DNA from: Chloroflexota bacterium
GTDB taxonomy: Bacteria > Chloroflexota > Dehalococcoidia > Lucifugimonadales > UBA3495
DNA length: 49,333 bases
Direction of reading: 5' to 3'
NCBI GenBank assembly: GCA_028875055.1
Contig: JAPPGG010000024.1
Span: 1-49,333, forward strand
A program made the translations under genes and the position numbers. Below are positions 23,085 to 31,621 of the stretch, one piece after another (positions within the stretch are counted from its first letter, which is position 1; each line of letters opens with the position of its first letter). Below the pieces are notes generated by a model. The model did not search any database. It was not told the DNA's origin and worked only from the letters and a program-made list of their open reading frames with translations.

Positions 23085-24175
23085 ATGAGTACACGTAAGC
23101 ATCATTCGTCCCGTTATTTTATCTCCGGGCTTTCCAGAGCCAAGAGCGTCGAATAAATCTATATCATATTCAGAGCAAGAGGCAAGTTCTAGACGCAAGT
23201 CTAAAGAACCAATGCTACAGACTCCGTTTGCACGGCCCCGATGACGATGTGGAAGTTCGTCTAGCACAATTGGAGGGGCTGATTGCGCCTGCTTTCAAGA
23301 AAGTGCGAGATGAAGGTGTACTTCCGTCGGTCAGAAGCGATGATGGAACCTGTTTGTGCGCGTTTGTAGCGATGCAGTTAGTACGAGTGCCCAAGTACGG
23401 TGAACAATTTAGTCTCCTGATAGATAAGGCTATGAAGCAAGCATACTCTAGCGCAAGCAACGATGAGGCAACAGACTTGGAAAGCCTAAGAATTAGGCTC
23501 ACCGATCCCGTACTTGCCACACTTAAGGCTCTCCCTTACATGTTGACTGGAATATTGGACTTGAGAGCCCACCTAATTTCATCGAGCAGTAACGTATTTC
23601 TGACGAGTGACAATCCTGTGGTCAGATACAATCAGTATTGTGAGGGTATTGAACACTCAGGGGTAACGGGAGTAGCAAGCAAGGGCCTCCAGTTATTTGT
23701 CCCACTTTCTCCGCGGCACTATTTAATACTCTATGATAGTAGTACCTATAGGGCAGTAGCGGGCCGCTTTACACGCAAGAGTAAAGCCGTAGATTCCGAC
23801 ATAGATCAACTAAACAAAATACAGTTGATGTCCGCTGAAGACCACATATACTTTTCAGAAAGGCAACAACTACAGGATATTCTTCGCCTTCTTCCTGAGG
23901 TTTCAGATCTTCGCGACATTGACCGCACTGTGGTACAAGAGTATGGGCAAGACGATAATCCCAGTTCATCCTTGCTTCACATGTATGAACAAATGGAGAA
24001 CATGTCCGTGAACCTCACGTTCTTGAGAGTACGAGGCAAATCTCGTAAAGTGCCGATCTGGGATCGTCCGCAACAATTCAGAAATCAAATACCCAGAATT
24101 GAAACACCCTCGAATTTCGGTCCAGAGTTGGGTACCGAAGTTGTAACTTTTTCCCGATTTATCGGCAAAAGATGA
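23085..24175 (+). pseudogene. DUF4238 gene with a 5' frameshift
   Basis: The long open frame (from TTG at 23228, 315 codons) is a DUF4238 protein (VFLTSDNPVVRYNQYC motif, then LFVPLSPRHYLIL). Reading further upstream in that frame gives FVPLFYLRAFQSQERRINLY then HIQSKRQVLDASLKNQC, which is the conserved DUF4238 N-terminus, but it is cut off by TAA at 23096. The natural start, ATG at 23085 (MSTRKHH), is in another frame and joins it perfectly if one base is restored near 23103-23106. This is therefore a single-base deletion (real or an assembly error). The region is visibly AT-richer than its neighbours, suggesting acquisition by transfer. Function of the family is unknown. Confidence 0.8.
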
Positions 24176-24249
24176 CGTTAAGAAGGTAAGGCTAGTTCGG
24201 CCTGTGCCCTTAAGTGGGTTTCCCAGTGCTGACTACCTTATTGGTACTT

Positions 24250-24470
24250 TCATTCCCGCTCCCGACTGATGTACTCGTCCGCTTCGTCTGCCGACTTGAA
24301 ACGCCGCTTTCCTGGCGAGTCGGCAAGGTTTGAGCTGCGGAACGCCGTGTAGGGGCCGTGATTGGGCTGACGGCGACGTGGACTTCATCCCCTCCGGACA
24401 GGTCGGGGTCTTCTACCACTATTCGCCCAACTGGCAATACGGTGGTTGTGATGTGGAGTGTCTTGTTCAT
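24250..24470 (-). pseudogene. decayed antitoxin-like gene
   Basis: From ATG at 24470 the frame reads MNKTLHITTTVLPVGRIVVE then DPDLSGGDEVHVAV, typical of small AbrB-like or MITE-spread antitoxins. It then drifts into low-complexity residues. The neighbouring frame continues with the expected tail PGKRRFKSADEADEYISRER, ending at TGA 24250-24252, so a frameshift lies near 24360-24372. The terminal TGA also sits where such proteins usually have Trp (the codons after it read K-Y-Q-stop). No toxin partner is adjacent. Confidence 0.65.
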
Positions 24471-24598
24471 GTTCTTGAACTCACTTTTCCCAAATCATAT
24501 ACCAGAGGTGGATGGGGCCGTTTCTCCCTTTCGATTTGATTAATTGTGGGAGACTGTGAGGCAACCTTTGACTTGGCTTTGGGCGTTGGTTGTGGGGA

Positions 24599-24641
24599 AG
24601 GATTTTAGATCCTTCGGCTTTGCTCAGGATGACATTACTTA
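24599..24641 (-). mobile_element. MITE fragment (copy B)
   Basis: On the minus strand this reads ATGTCATCCTGAGCAAAGCC followed by GAAGGATCTAAAATC, closely matching the left arm of the intact element at 12031-12065. No terminal repeat is present, so it is a remnant. It lies in the 24.2-24.7 kb spacer together with the decayed antitoxin gene. Confidence 0.65.
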
Positions 24642-24749
24642 TGATGAGCAATTTGACCAGCTTCCAGATGGCGAGCCCTACCCACCCCCATACCCCTGTT
24701 GTAAAATGGCCACCAGCCCAGACCAATAAATACGCAAGGAGTTTCCCCA

Positions 24750-25061
24750 ATGATTAAGGTTTCCTTCCTTTACCCCAATGAAGAGGGTAAGAATTTTGAC
24801 ATGGACTACTATACGGGGACGCATATGCCCCTGGTGCACCAGCGGCTGGATTCCATGGGGCTGCTGCGGAGCGAGGTGGAGAGCGGGGTGAGTTCCGCCG
24901 ACCCCAACGCCGCTGCGCCTTTCGTGGCCGTCGGCAACCTTTACTTCAATACCACCGACGAGGTCCACGAGGGGTTCAAGACCCACGGACGGGAGTTGAT
25001 GGGAGACACGCCCAACTACACCGACATCCGCCCGCAAATTCAGATCAGCGAACTGGTCTAG
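24750..25061 (+). CDS. EthD family protein
   Basis: A 103-residue dimeric alpha/beta-barrel protein of the EthD family: MIKVSFLYPNEEGKNFDMDY, then YYTGTHMPLVHQRL, the family's hallmark, and NYTDIRPQIQISEL at the end. Members assist ether degradation or act as small ring-opening enzymes, but most are uncharacterised. GGAGTTTCCCC precedes the ATG. No P450 or ferredoxin partner is adjacent. Confidence 0.88.
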   Translation: MIKVSFLYPNEEGKNFDMDYYTGTHMPLVHQRLDSMGLLRSEVESGVSSADPNAAAPFVAVGNLYFNTTDEVHEGFKTHGRELMGDTPNYTDIRPQIQISELV

Positions 25062-25070
25062 TCTGTTGGT

Positions 25071-25235
25071 CCACGAAGGACACGAAGGGGCGCGAAGAGG
25101 GATTTAGTCCACGAATGGGCGCAATTGCTCAATTATGTGCCAGACAGGGGTGGGGCTTGAGCCTTTTTGTGGGGGCCAGGCCTCTCCAGGAGAATATTCA
25201 AAAACATTCGCGCTCCTTCGTGTTTATTCGTGGAC
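25071..25235. repeat. inverted decamer array upstream of DUF885 gene
   Basis: Left arm: CCACGAAGGA, CACGAAGGGG and CGCGAAGAGG in perfect 10-bp phase (25071-25100), then TCCACGAATGGGCGC (25108-25122). Right arm: ATTCG at 25206, CTTCG at 25216 and ATTCG at 25226, ending TGGAC. It is the longest array of this family in the window. Confidence 0.8.
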
Positions 25236-25251
25236 AAGAAAGAGAAAGAGT

Positions 25252-26919
25252 ATGAATGGCGCTTTTGAGAGTTTGGCCCAGCGGCTGGTCAAGGAGCACT
25301 GGGACTTCTATCCTACGGCCGGTTCCCGCATAGGCCGCCACGAGTATGACGGGCAGCTTCCCGACCTTTCGCCCCACCGCATAACCCGCCGGGTGGAGGA
25401 GTTGCGGCGGGGACTGGCGCAGTTATCGGGGCTGTCCGGTGGTAGCGGTAACGGGTCAGACCCCGAGGACCGCCTGACCCGGCGCCTGCTGGACTTGTTC
25501 CTGCGCCGGGAGCTGTTCAACCTCGAGGAGATGCGGCCGCTGGAGAATAACCCCATGCGGCAGGTGGGCTACCTGAACGTGGGCGGCTACGTGAAGCGGG
25601 ACTACGCGCCCCTGGTGGACCGGCTCCGCGCCGCCACCCAGGCCATGGAGCAGATCCCCGACTTCCTGCAGGTTATTGACGCGGCGCTGACGGCGGAACT
25701 GAGCCGTCCAGTGCTGGAAATGAGCATCGAGAGCTACCGGGGAATGGCCCGATTCTACCGGGTTGACCTGGACCAGTCGGGCAGCGACGTGGGGGACGCG
25801 GAAACCCTGGCAGGGTTTGACCAGGCGCGCGAGAGGGCGGCCAAGGCGCTGGACGCTTTCGCGGTGAAGCTGGAGGAGCGGCTGGGCAGGCTGCCCGAGG
25901 GCGTCGAGGGGGACTTTGCCATCGGCTCCCAGCTGTACTCGGACATGCTGGCCTATGGCGAGGGCGTCAACGTCCCGTTGAGGGACATCATCGCCCTGGG
26001 CCAAGCCAACATGGAGCGGAACCTGGAGCGGCTGGCCGAGGCCACGGAGGCCATCGGGCCGGGTCGTTCCATACGAGACATTGTGGGTGAGATCGGGCGG
26101 AACCACCCGGACGCCGACGCGCTGATTCCTGAAACCCGGGCAATGCTGGAGGATATCCGGCAGTCGCTGCTGGACCACGATATCATCTCCCTGCCCTCGG
26201 AGGACCGCTGCCAGGTAATTGAGACCCCCACCTATATGCGATACGCCTTCGCGGCAATGGACAGCCCCGGGTCTCTGGAAACCCAGGCCACCGAGTCCTA
26301 CTACTACGTAACGCCGGTGGAGGAGACGTGGACAGCCACCCAGGCAGAGGAATGGCTGACCAACTTTAACTACGACACCCTGCGCATAATTTCTATCCAC
26401 GAAGTTTACCCGGGCCATTTTGTCCACCACCTGCACAGCAGCTACGGGAAACCGCTGCCCCTGGTAAACCGGGTGGCATCGTCCTATGCCTTTACCGAGG
26501 GCTGGGCCCACTACACGGAAGAAATGATGCTGGAAACGGAGTACGCCAGGGGTCAGGCGGCGCTGCAGGTGACCCAGTTGCTGGAGGCCCTGGTGCGCAA
26601 CTGCCGGTACCTGTGCGCCCTGGGCATGCACACCCAGGGGATGACGCTGGAGGAGGCGACGCAGTTCTTCATCGACAACGCCTACATGGAAGAACTGCCG
26701 GCCAGGCGGGAGGCGCTGCGGGGCACCTTTGACCCGGGCTACCTGAACTACACCCTGGGCAAGCTGATGATCCTGAAGCTGCGGGACGATTACCGTCGGG
26801 AGAAAGGGGCGGCCTACTCGCTGAGGGGATTCCACGACGAACTGCTGTCCTACGGCGCTCCGCCTTTGCCCCTGCTGCGGGAGGTTATGCTGGCCGACCC
26901 GGGGGACGGACCGCTGTAG
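25252..26919 (+). CDS. DUF885 family metallopeptidase-like protein
   Basis: A 555-residue protein of DUF885, a gluzincin-like helical fold. HEVYPGHFVHH near residue 383 gives the His pair, and AFTEGWAHYTEEMMLE near 422 gives the downstream Glu ligand. The tail PGYLNYTLGKLMILKLRDDY and LSYGAPPLPLLREVML is family-typical. No signal peptide, so probably cytoplasmic. ATG at 25252 follows AGAGAAAGAGT; the longer in-frame opening at 25135 is in the repeat. Peptidase activity is assumed from the motifs. Confidence 0.9.
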   Translation: MNGAFESLAQRLVKEHWDFYPTAGSRIGRHEYDGQLPDLSPHRITRRVEELRRGLAQLSGLSGGSGNGSDPEDRLTRRLLDLFLRRELFNLEEMRPLENNPMRQVGYLNVGGYVKRDYAPLVDRLRAATQAMEQIPDFLQVIDAALTAELSRPVLEMSIESYRGMARFYRVDLDQSGSDVGDAETLAGFDQARERAAKALDAFAVKLEERLGRLPEGVEGDFAIGSQLYSDMLAYGEGVNVPLRDIIALGQANMERNLERLAEATEAIGPGRSIRDIVGEIGRNHPDADALIPETRAMLEDIRQSLLDHDIISLPSEDRCQVIETPTYMRYAFAAMDSPGSLETQATESYYYVTPVEETWTATQAEEWLTNFNYDTLRIISIHEVYPGHFVHHLHSSYGKPLPLVNRVASSYAFTEGWAHYTEEMMLETEYARGQAALQVTQLLEALVRNCRYLCALGMHTQGMTLEEATQFFIDNAYMEELPARREALRGTFDPGYLNYTLGKLMILKLRDDYRREKGAAYSLRGFHDELLSYGAPPLPLLREVMLADPGDGPL

Positions 26920-27084
26920 GGCGAGGCCAGGTAGCTGTCCACCAATATTGAGAAGGTTTAAGAGATGGCGGATTTCTCCGCCACCGTACCGGATGAGTTG
27001 GTCAGGGCGCCGGATGAAGCTTCACGGGCCACTGACCGGAGCAGGGGTGTTACGATAGCGCCAATCCATCCGGTTCAACGCGAA

Positions 27085-27105
27085 GGGCAGCCCTTGTGGC
27101 TGCCC
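27085..27105. terminator. hairpin between convergent genes
   Basis: A perfect 8-bp stem GGGCAGCC/GGCTGCCC with loop CTTGT, without a T-run. It sits in the gap between the convergent DUF885 and PIG-L genes and may serve as a 3'-end structure for both. Degenerate decamer units (GTCCACCAAT at 26938, TTCGTGGAC at 27139) flank it. Confidence 0.4.
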
Positions 27106-27155
27106 CTGCAATTCCCTATTTGTGGCAATTGGTGGCTGTTCGTGGACGGGCGCCT

Positions 27156-27863
27156 CTAGCCCGTGCGGAAGTTTACGCGGCGGAAGGCTTCGGCGTACTG
27201 GCAGCCACCTTCGGCGCCAGCGTCCCGGGCGCGCTGGTACACGTAGTCAACTACTTCCCGTTCGGGGTGGTCGGCCACCTGGCTCTTGTGAGCCTGCACC
27301 GCCGCCAGCTTCACCTCCATGGTCTCGCCGATGTCAATGAAAGTGTCTGCCCGCTCTGTTCCCCAGAACAGAATGGTGCCCGTCTTGTGGGGTTCCAGGC
27401 CTTCCTCGCTCCATAGTTCGCCGAAGTGCAGGTGGTCGCGGGCGTAGGGGAAAACGGCGTCCAGGGCTACCTGGCCCGCTACCCGGCGGTCGCGGTGCCA
27501 CACCATGCTGCGGACGTAGGGTTCGGTGACCATAACCACGTCGGGCTGGACCCGCCGGATTTCGCGGACCAGTTGCTTGCGGAACTCGCCCGTGTCCTCC
27601 AGCTCTCCATCGGGGTGGCCCAGCTTCACTATTTCCCTTACCCCCAGTACGTCCGCGGCGGCCACTTGCTCCCGGTCCCTGGTTGCGGCCAGCTCCTGGG
27701 CGGTAATTCCGGCCTTGTCAGTGCCCTTGCCGCCATCGGTGCAGAGCACATAAACCACCTCGGTCCCCTGTCCAATCCAGCGGGCCAGGGTGCCGCCGCA
27801 CCAGATTTCCGCATTGCCGGGATGGGGTGTGACTACCAGAACGCGCTGGGGTGTTTCTTCCAT
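27156..27863 (-). CDS. PIG-L (LmbE) family protein lacking catalytic residues
   Basis: A 235-residue PIG-L/LmbE-fold protein. Active members are Zn-dependent N-deacetylases using a His-Pro-Asp-Asp motif and a second motif H-P-D-H. Here these read TPHPGNAEIWCGGTLA (residues about 12-27) and WHRDRR (about 122-127). The catalytic base Asp is Gly, the Zn-binding Asp is Asn and the Zn-binding second His is Arg. The rest of the fold (VLCTDGGKGTD, LGHPDGELEDT, DTFIDIGETMEVKLAAVQAH) is well kept. It may be a pseudoenzyme or use another mechanism. GGAGAG precedes the ATG. Confidence 0.88.
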   Translation of the reverse strand: MEETPQRVLVVTPHPGNAEIWCGGTLARWIGQGTEVVYVLCTDGGKGTDKAGITAQELAATRDREQVAAADVLGVREIVKLGHPDGELEDTGEFRKQLVREIRRVQPDVVMVTEPYVRSMVWHRDRRVAGQVALDAVFPYARDHLHFGELWSEEGLEPHKTGTILFWGTERADTFIDIGETMEVKLAAVQAHKSQVADHPEREVVDYVYQRARDAGAEGGCQYAEAFRRVNFRTG

Positions 27864-28086
27864 TCGTTCTCTCCTGCGATTGGACCGGCAAAATCACGGT
27901 AGCGACGAGGCCCCTCTACCGGCATTACAGCTGTCGGGCGTCCAGATTCAAAAGGTCAAGCCAAGTACAATTTTCGACCCTATGATACCCGCCCTTCAAA
28001 GCAGGTACAAGCTTGGCCCCGGACAGCATTGTACGAGCAGCGGGTTATACCCTGCCTGCTTCAGGTCCATGCGTGGAGTCTCGAGC

Positions 28087-29220
28087 TCACCCCAGCTGGG
28101 GAATGTCCCCGGGCAAATACCAGGAGCAGCGGAAGACCTGGTTGCCGTCAATGCCGTCGGAGCCCGCCGCAAAGTAGGGATTGATGTACTCCCACACGAC
28201 CTCGCCCTGGGGAGTTACCTGGAACATCCGCCCGAACATGCCCTCGGTGATCAGGGTGTTGCCGTTGGGCAGTCGCCGCGCGCCGGAAATGCGGGAACTG
28301 TAGAAGTTGAAGTAGGGCCTGTCCCGGTATTCCCAGACTATTTCGTTGGTCCGCGGGTCAATCTCCACAACCCGGGAGAAGACCCGGACGTCGTTCTTGC
28401 GCCGCTCGCCGTTGTCGAAGATGAGAATGTTGCCGTTGGGCAGCAGGCTTGGGTCGTGCTGGCGGGCAATGATGTCCCAGCCGATTTTCCAGGTTATGTC
28501 CCCGGAAGCCTTGTCAATCATCAGCACCGTTGAAATGTTGCGGAAACTGGCCAGCACCCGGTCTCCGTCCAGGGGAACGATGGTGTTGCCGTGGCTCCAC
28601 TCGTGGCGCGGCTCGCCTGGCGTGATAATGTCTTCCTCCAGGTCGAGGTGCTGCCAGGCGTGCCAGTCCCAGACCCGGTTGCCCTGGGCATCTATCTCAA
28701 TGAGGTGGTCGGCCCACATATGGGTGGTAGATTCCTGGCCACCTTCGTGGTCCGCCTCCATGCCGCTGCCGGGCTGACCGCCTTTGACCTGGTCGGCTAT
28801 TTCCGATGGGATGGTCTCCAGGGTCAGGAAGATTGCTCCGCCGGACTCGGTGCGGCGGGCGTCGTGGTGCTGCGCCGGGTTAACGTGCTCCCAGACAATG
28901 TTGCTGTCCCAGTCCACCTCCATTAGCCAGCCTCCCACGAAGTTGGTGGCCGGCATGGAGTGGTCGTCGGGCTGCTGGGCCTTGCCCATATAGAAGAGAT
29001 TGCCGTTGGGCAGCAGGTAGCCCCAGGAGCCGGGAGGCGTGGGCAGATACCACCGGTGCACTTCGTTGCCTTCCATGTCCATCAGGAAGGCCACGCCCTT
29101 GCCCGTCCCGTCACCGTTGTAGGGGGAATAAACAAAGTGGCCCGGGCAGGCCTTGTCGCGGTCCAGGCCGGTAAGGCCGGTACGCGCAATCCGGCGCCAG
29201 GTCTGCTGGTCAACGCTCAT
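28087..29220 (-). CDS. arylsulfotransferase (ASST)-family protein
   Basis: A 377-residue beta-propeller protein of the Arylsulfotran family: FVYSPYNGDGTGKGVAFLMD, GSWGYLLPNGNLFYMG, HEWSHGNTIVPLDGDRVL, RQHDPSLLPNGNILIFDNG (carrying a conserved His) and ARRLPNGNTLITEGMFGRMF. Characterised members move sulfate between phenols, but many homologues are not tested. No signal peptide is visible, although ASST enzymes are periplasmic. ATG at 29220 has GGAGG 4 bases upstream; the longer in-frame opening to 29562 is shadow sequence. Confidence 0.88.
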   Translation of the reverse strand: MSVDQQTWRRIARTGLTGLDRDKACPGHFVYSPYNGDGTGKGVAFLMDMEGNEVHRWYLPTPPGSWGYLLPNGNLFYMGKAQQPDDHSMPATNFVGGWLMEVDWDSNIVWEHVNPAQHHDARRTESGGAIFLTLETIPSEIADQVKGGQPGSGMEADHEGGQESTTHMWADHLIEIDAQGNRVWDWHAWQHLDLEEDIITPGEPRHEWSHGNTIVPLDGDRVLASFRNISTVLMIDKASGDITWKIGWDIIARQHDPSLLPNGNILIFDNGERRKNDVRVFSRVVEIDPRTNEIVWEYRDRPYFNFYSSRISGARRLPNGNTLITEGMFGRMFQVTPQGEVVWEYINPYFAAGSDGIDGNQVFRCSWYLPGDIPQLG

Positions 29221-29485
29221 GTCGCCTCCGAGTGGTTCCTGAAATGTGCCCTGCGGGAGTGAGGCCATTATGGTTGTCCCCACCAGGGTTGTAAACCTGA
29301 GTGGGGCACAGGGCAGGGGATTCGCGGCTTGGTGGCCTACTACCCCGGACCTTTCCAAGGGATCAGGGCAGGCCCCGCGGGATATCCTACGCCGTTCAGG
29401 AAACATCGGGAAGGCTGATGCCAGGGGCGAGGGGCGAGCGCTGGAGGGGCGGTGCCGCCAAGCCGGGCTTTTCCCGTCGCGGGGG

Positions 29486-30157
29486 TCAGTCGTGATCGCG
29501 TTCGTTGAGGACGGGAGCTTCCACCTCAGACTCGGCCATGAGGGAGCCAGCGAGAAGACCACCGGAGATAATGATCTTCATGGCGTCGTCCACGGTGATG
29601 TCGGTGAAGGTGACATCGGAATAGGGCACTACAATCAGGAAGCCGGAGGAAGGGACCGGAGTGGTGGGAACGTAAACGGCCACCTTGTCTTCGCCATCAA
29701 CCTCGCCCAGGTAGGAGGTGATGAGTCCGATGGACTTGGATCCCTGCCGGGGAAACTCCACCAGGACCACGCCCCGGTAGGGATGTTCTTCACCCCGGCT
29801 CAGGGTCTGCATGGCGTTGTGCAGCGGGCTGTAAATGCTTCCGATGCCGGGAATGCGTTCCACCAGCCAATGGACTCCGTTAATCAACCGCCGGCCCAGA
29901 CCGTGGGTAGTGAACCAGCCGGCAATGTAGAGGAGGACCAGCATAACGCCAACGCCCATGCCGGGATAGTGGGGGCCCGGCAGCCGGTCGATGATCAGGT
30001 CCTGTACCAGCGGGTCAACAAGGTCGAAGAAGAACTTGAGAATCCATATAGTAATGAAGAGAGGCAGGATTACCAGCAGGCCGGCAGCCAGCGTTGCCTC
30101 AAAATGGAAAATTATCTTGCGGAGAAAATTCCTTTCCTCAACGTCGGGTCGGGCCAT
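29486..30157 (-). CDS. DUF502 family membrane protein
   Basis: A 223-residue inner-membrane protein of DUF502: two N-terminal spans (LAAGLLVILPLFITIWILKF and GVGVMLVLLYIAGWFTTHGL), IPGIGSIYSPLHNAMQTL, FPRQGSKSIGLITSYLG, YVPTTPVPSSGFLIVVP and the C-terminal DDAMKIIISGG motif. Function is unknown. ATG at 30157 is used; a TTG two codons upstream is an alternative, and neither has a strong site. Confidence 0.92.
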   Translation of the reverse strand: MARPDVEERNFLRKIIFHFEATLAAGLLVILPLFITIWILKFFFDLVDPLVQDLIIDRLPGPHYPGMGVGVMLVLLYIAGWFTTHGLGRRLINGVHWLVERIPGIGSIYSPLHNAMQTLSRGEEHPYRGVVLVEFPRQGSKSIGLITSYLGEVDGEDKVAVYVPTTPVPSSGFLIVVPYSDVTFTDITVDDAMKIIISGGLLAGSLMAESEVEAPVLNERDHD

Positions 30158-30372
30158 CGCCAATTACCATGCCTTTTGGGCGGGGTGGAGAAGAGCAGGT
30201 TACCACTCACCCCGGTATTCCAGATACCGTGATCACAAAACCGGTACCGCAAGCGGAGGAAACACGCCGGGCCGGAGGAGCCTTGCCTGCTCCTCAACTT
30301 ATCACAACAGCGAACTAAGGGCGGCGCGTGAAAGGGGAAGCTTTAACGCCCGGAAACGTCTTTCAAGGTTGT

Positions 30373-31608
30373 TCAGGCCGCGCCGGACGCGGCCCTTTCC
30401 CTGGCCAGAATATCGTAAATTCCGGCGATTTGCTCGGCCACCTTGTCCCAGCTCATATCTTCGGCACGGCGCCGTGCGGCCAATCCCATGCTGTGCTGCA
30501 AGCTCTTGCTTGATATTAGCATTTCAACAGAGTTCGCGAAAGCTTCGGGGCAGCGCCAGGACTTGAGATACCCGGTGCTGCCATGCTGGATGACGGTGGA
30601 AAGGCCACCCACCCTTGACGCCACCACCGGCGTGCCGCAGGCCATGGACTCCAGGGCGGCCAGCCCGAAACTCTCGTAGAAAGAGGGAACGACGCAAACG
30701 TCGGCGGCGCTGTAATAGACGGGCAGCTCTTCCTGGGCAACCCGTCCCACGAAATCAATGGTGTCGCCCACCTCCAGGCTTTCGGCCAGTTCCCGGAGGC
30801 GGTCCACTTCCCGGTCCTGGCCATTGTCATCGCCAACCACCAGCACGCGAACCGGTTCGCAGGTATCCAGCTGGGCGGTGGCGCGGACAAGCAGCTCCAC
30901 TCCCTTCAGGGACTCGATGCGGCCCACGCAAAGCAGGACTTTGTCGCCGTTGAGGCCCAGCTGACGCCGGGACTCCTCCCGGTCCAGGGGCCGGAAAGTA
31001 CCCAGGTCAACCCCGCAGGGGGCCAGCTGTACCCGGCTGACGTCGGCCCCGTAGAGGCGGGCCATGGCGTCCCGCTCGTGGGGACTGAAGGCGACTATGC
31101 GGTCGGCGGAGCTTATTATCTGCTCTTCCACTTCCTGGCGCTGGAGGGGTTCCCGTTCGCCGGGGCGAGACTGCATCTTGATGCGCGACAGGGTATGGAA
31201 GGTGATGACGTGGGGAATATCCAGCCAGCGGCTGAATGCCTGCCCCAGCCACCCCGAGAGCCAGTAGTGGGAGTGTACGGCACGGTACTGCAGCCCGTTC
31301 CGGCGGGTGAAGTCCTGCATTTCAGCCAGGAAGCCGGGGAGAAGGTCGAAAAAGTCCTCCATGGGCGTGTCGGGCTGGCCAGCCGGGAGGTGGATGACCC
31401 GGGTGTTTCCGGAGAGGTTTTCCACCATGTCCGCGGGGGTGGAGCCCGGGCGGTGCTCGCGGGTGAATACGTCAACGGGGATGCCCGCGCTGCCCAGGGC
31501 CCGGGCCAGTTGCCGGACGTAAACGTTCATGCCCCCGGCCTTGCCTTCGCCCGGGGCCGCAAGGGGACTGGCGTGAAAGGATATGAAGGCTACTCTTGCT
31601 TCGCTCAC
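30373..31608 (-). CDS. glycosyltransferase family 4 protein
   Basis: A 411-residue GT-B-fold transferase, nearest in look to MshA or sucrose-phosphate-synthase-like enzymes: PGEGKAGGMNVYVRQLARAL at the start, HSHYWLSGWLGQAFS, LAPCGVDLGTFRP, CVGRIESLKGVELLVRA and the donor-site PSFYESFGLAALESMACGTP with its paired glutamates. It transfers sugar from an NDP-sugar; acceptor not predictable. The start is GTG at 31608 with GAGGACAGG just after the FemAB stop. Last gene of the hom-thrC-folE-FemAB-GT run. Confidence 0.9.
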   Translation of the reverse strand: MSEARVAFISFHASPLAAPGEGKAGGMNVYVRQLARALGSAGIPVDVFTREHRPGSTPADMVENLSGNTRVIHLPAGQPDTPMEDFFDLLPGFLAEMQDFTRRNGLQYRAVHSHYWLSGWLGQAFSRWLDIPHVITFHTLSRIKMQSRPGEREPLQRQEVEEQIISSADRIVAFSPHERDAMARLYGADVSRVQLAPCGVDLGTFRPLDREESRRQLGLNGDKVLLCVGRIESLKGVELLVRATAQLDTCEPVRVLVVGDDNGQDREVDRLRELAESLEVGDTIDFVGRVAQEELPVYYSAADVCVVPSFYESFGLAALESMACGTPVVASRVGGLSTVIQHGSTGYLKSWRCPEAFANSVEMLISSKSLQHSMGLAARRRAEDMSWDKVAEQIAGIYDILARERAASGAA

Positions 31609-31621
31609 CGAAAGCCTGTCC

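Noticed and set aside
26965-27159. Small 64-codon frame between DUF885 and PIG-L genes
   Set aside because: Although a weak GAAGG precedes it, the translation spans the GGGCAGCC hairpin and repeat remnants and has no family resemblance.
29221-29562. N-terminal extension of the arylsulfotransferase-like gene
   Set aside because: Composition is shadow-like and the internal ATG at 29220 has a clear GGAGG site followed by family-typical sequence.
30373-31608. Possible mycothiol pathway (MshA-like GT4 together with PIG-L/MshB-like and DinB-like genes)
   Set aside because: The PIG-L protein lacks catalytic residues, the genes are not adjacent and no MshC or MshD homologue is seen; the GT4 similarity is only to the broad family.
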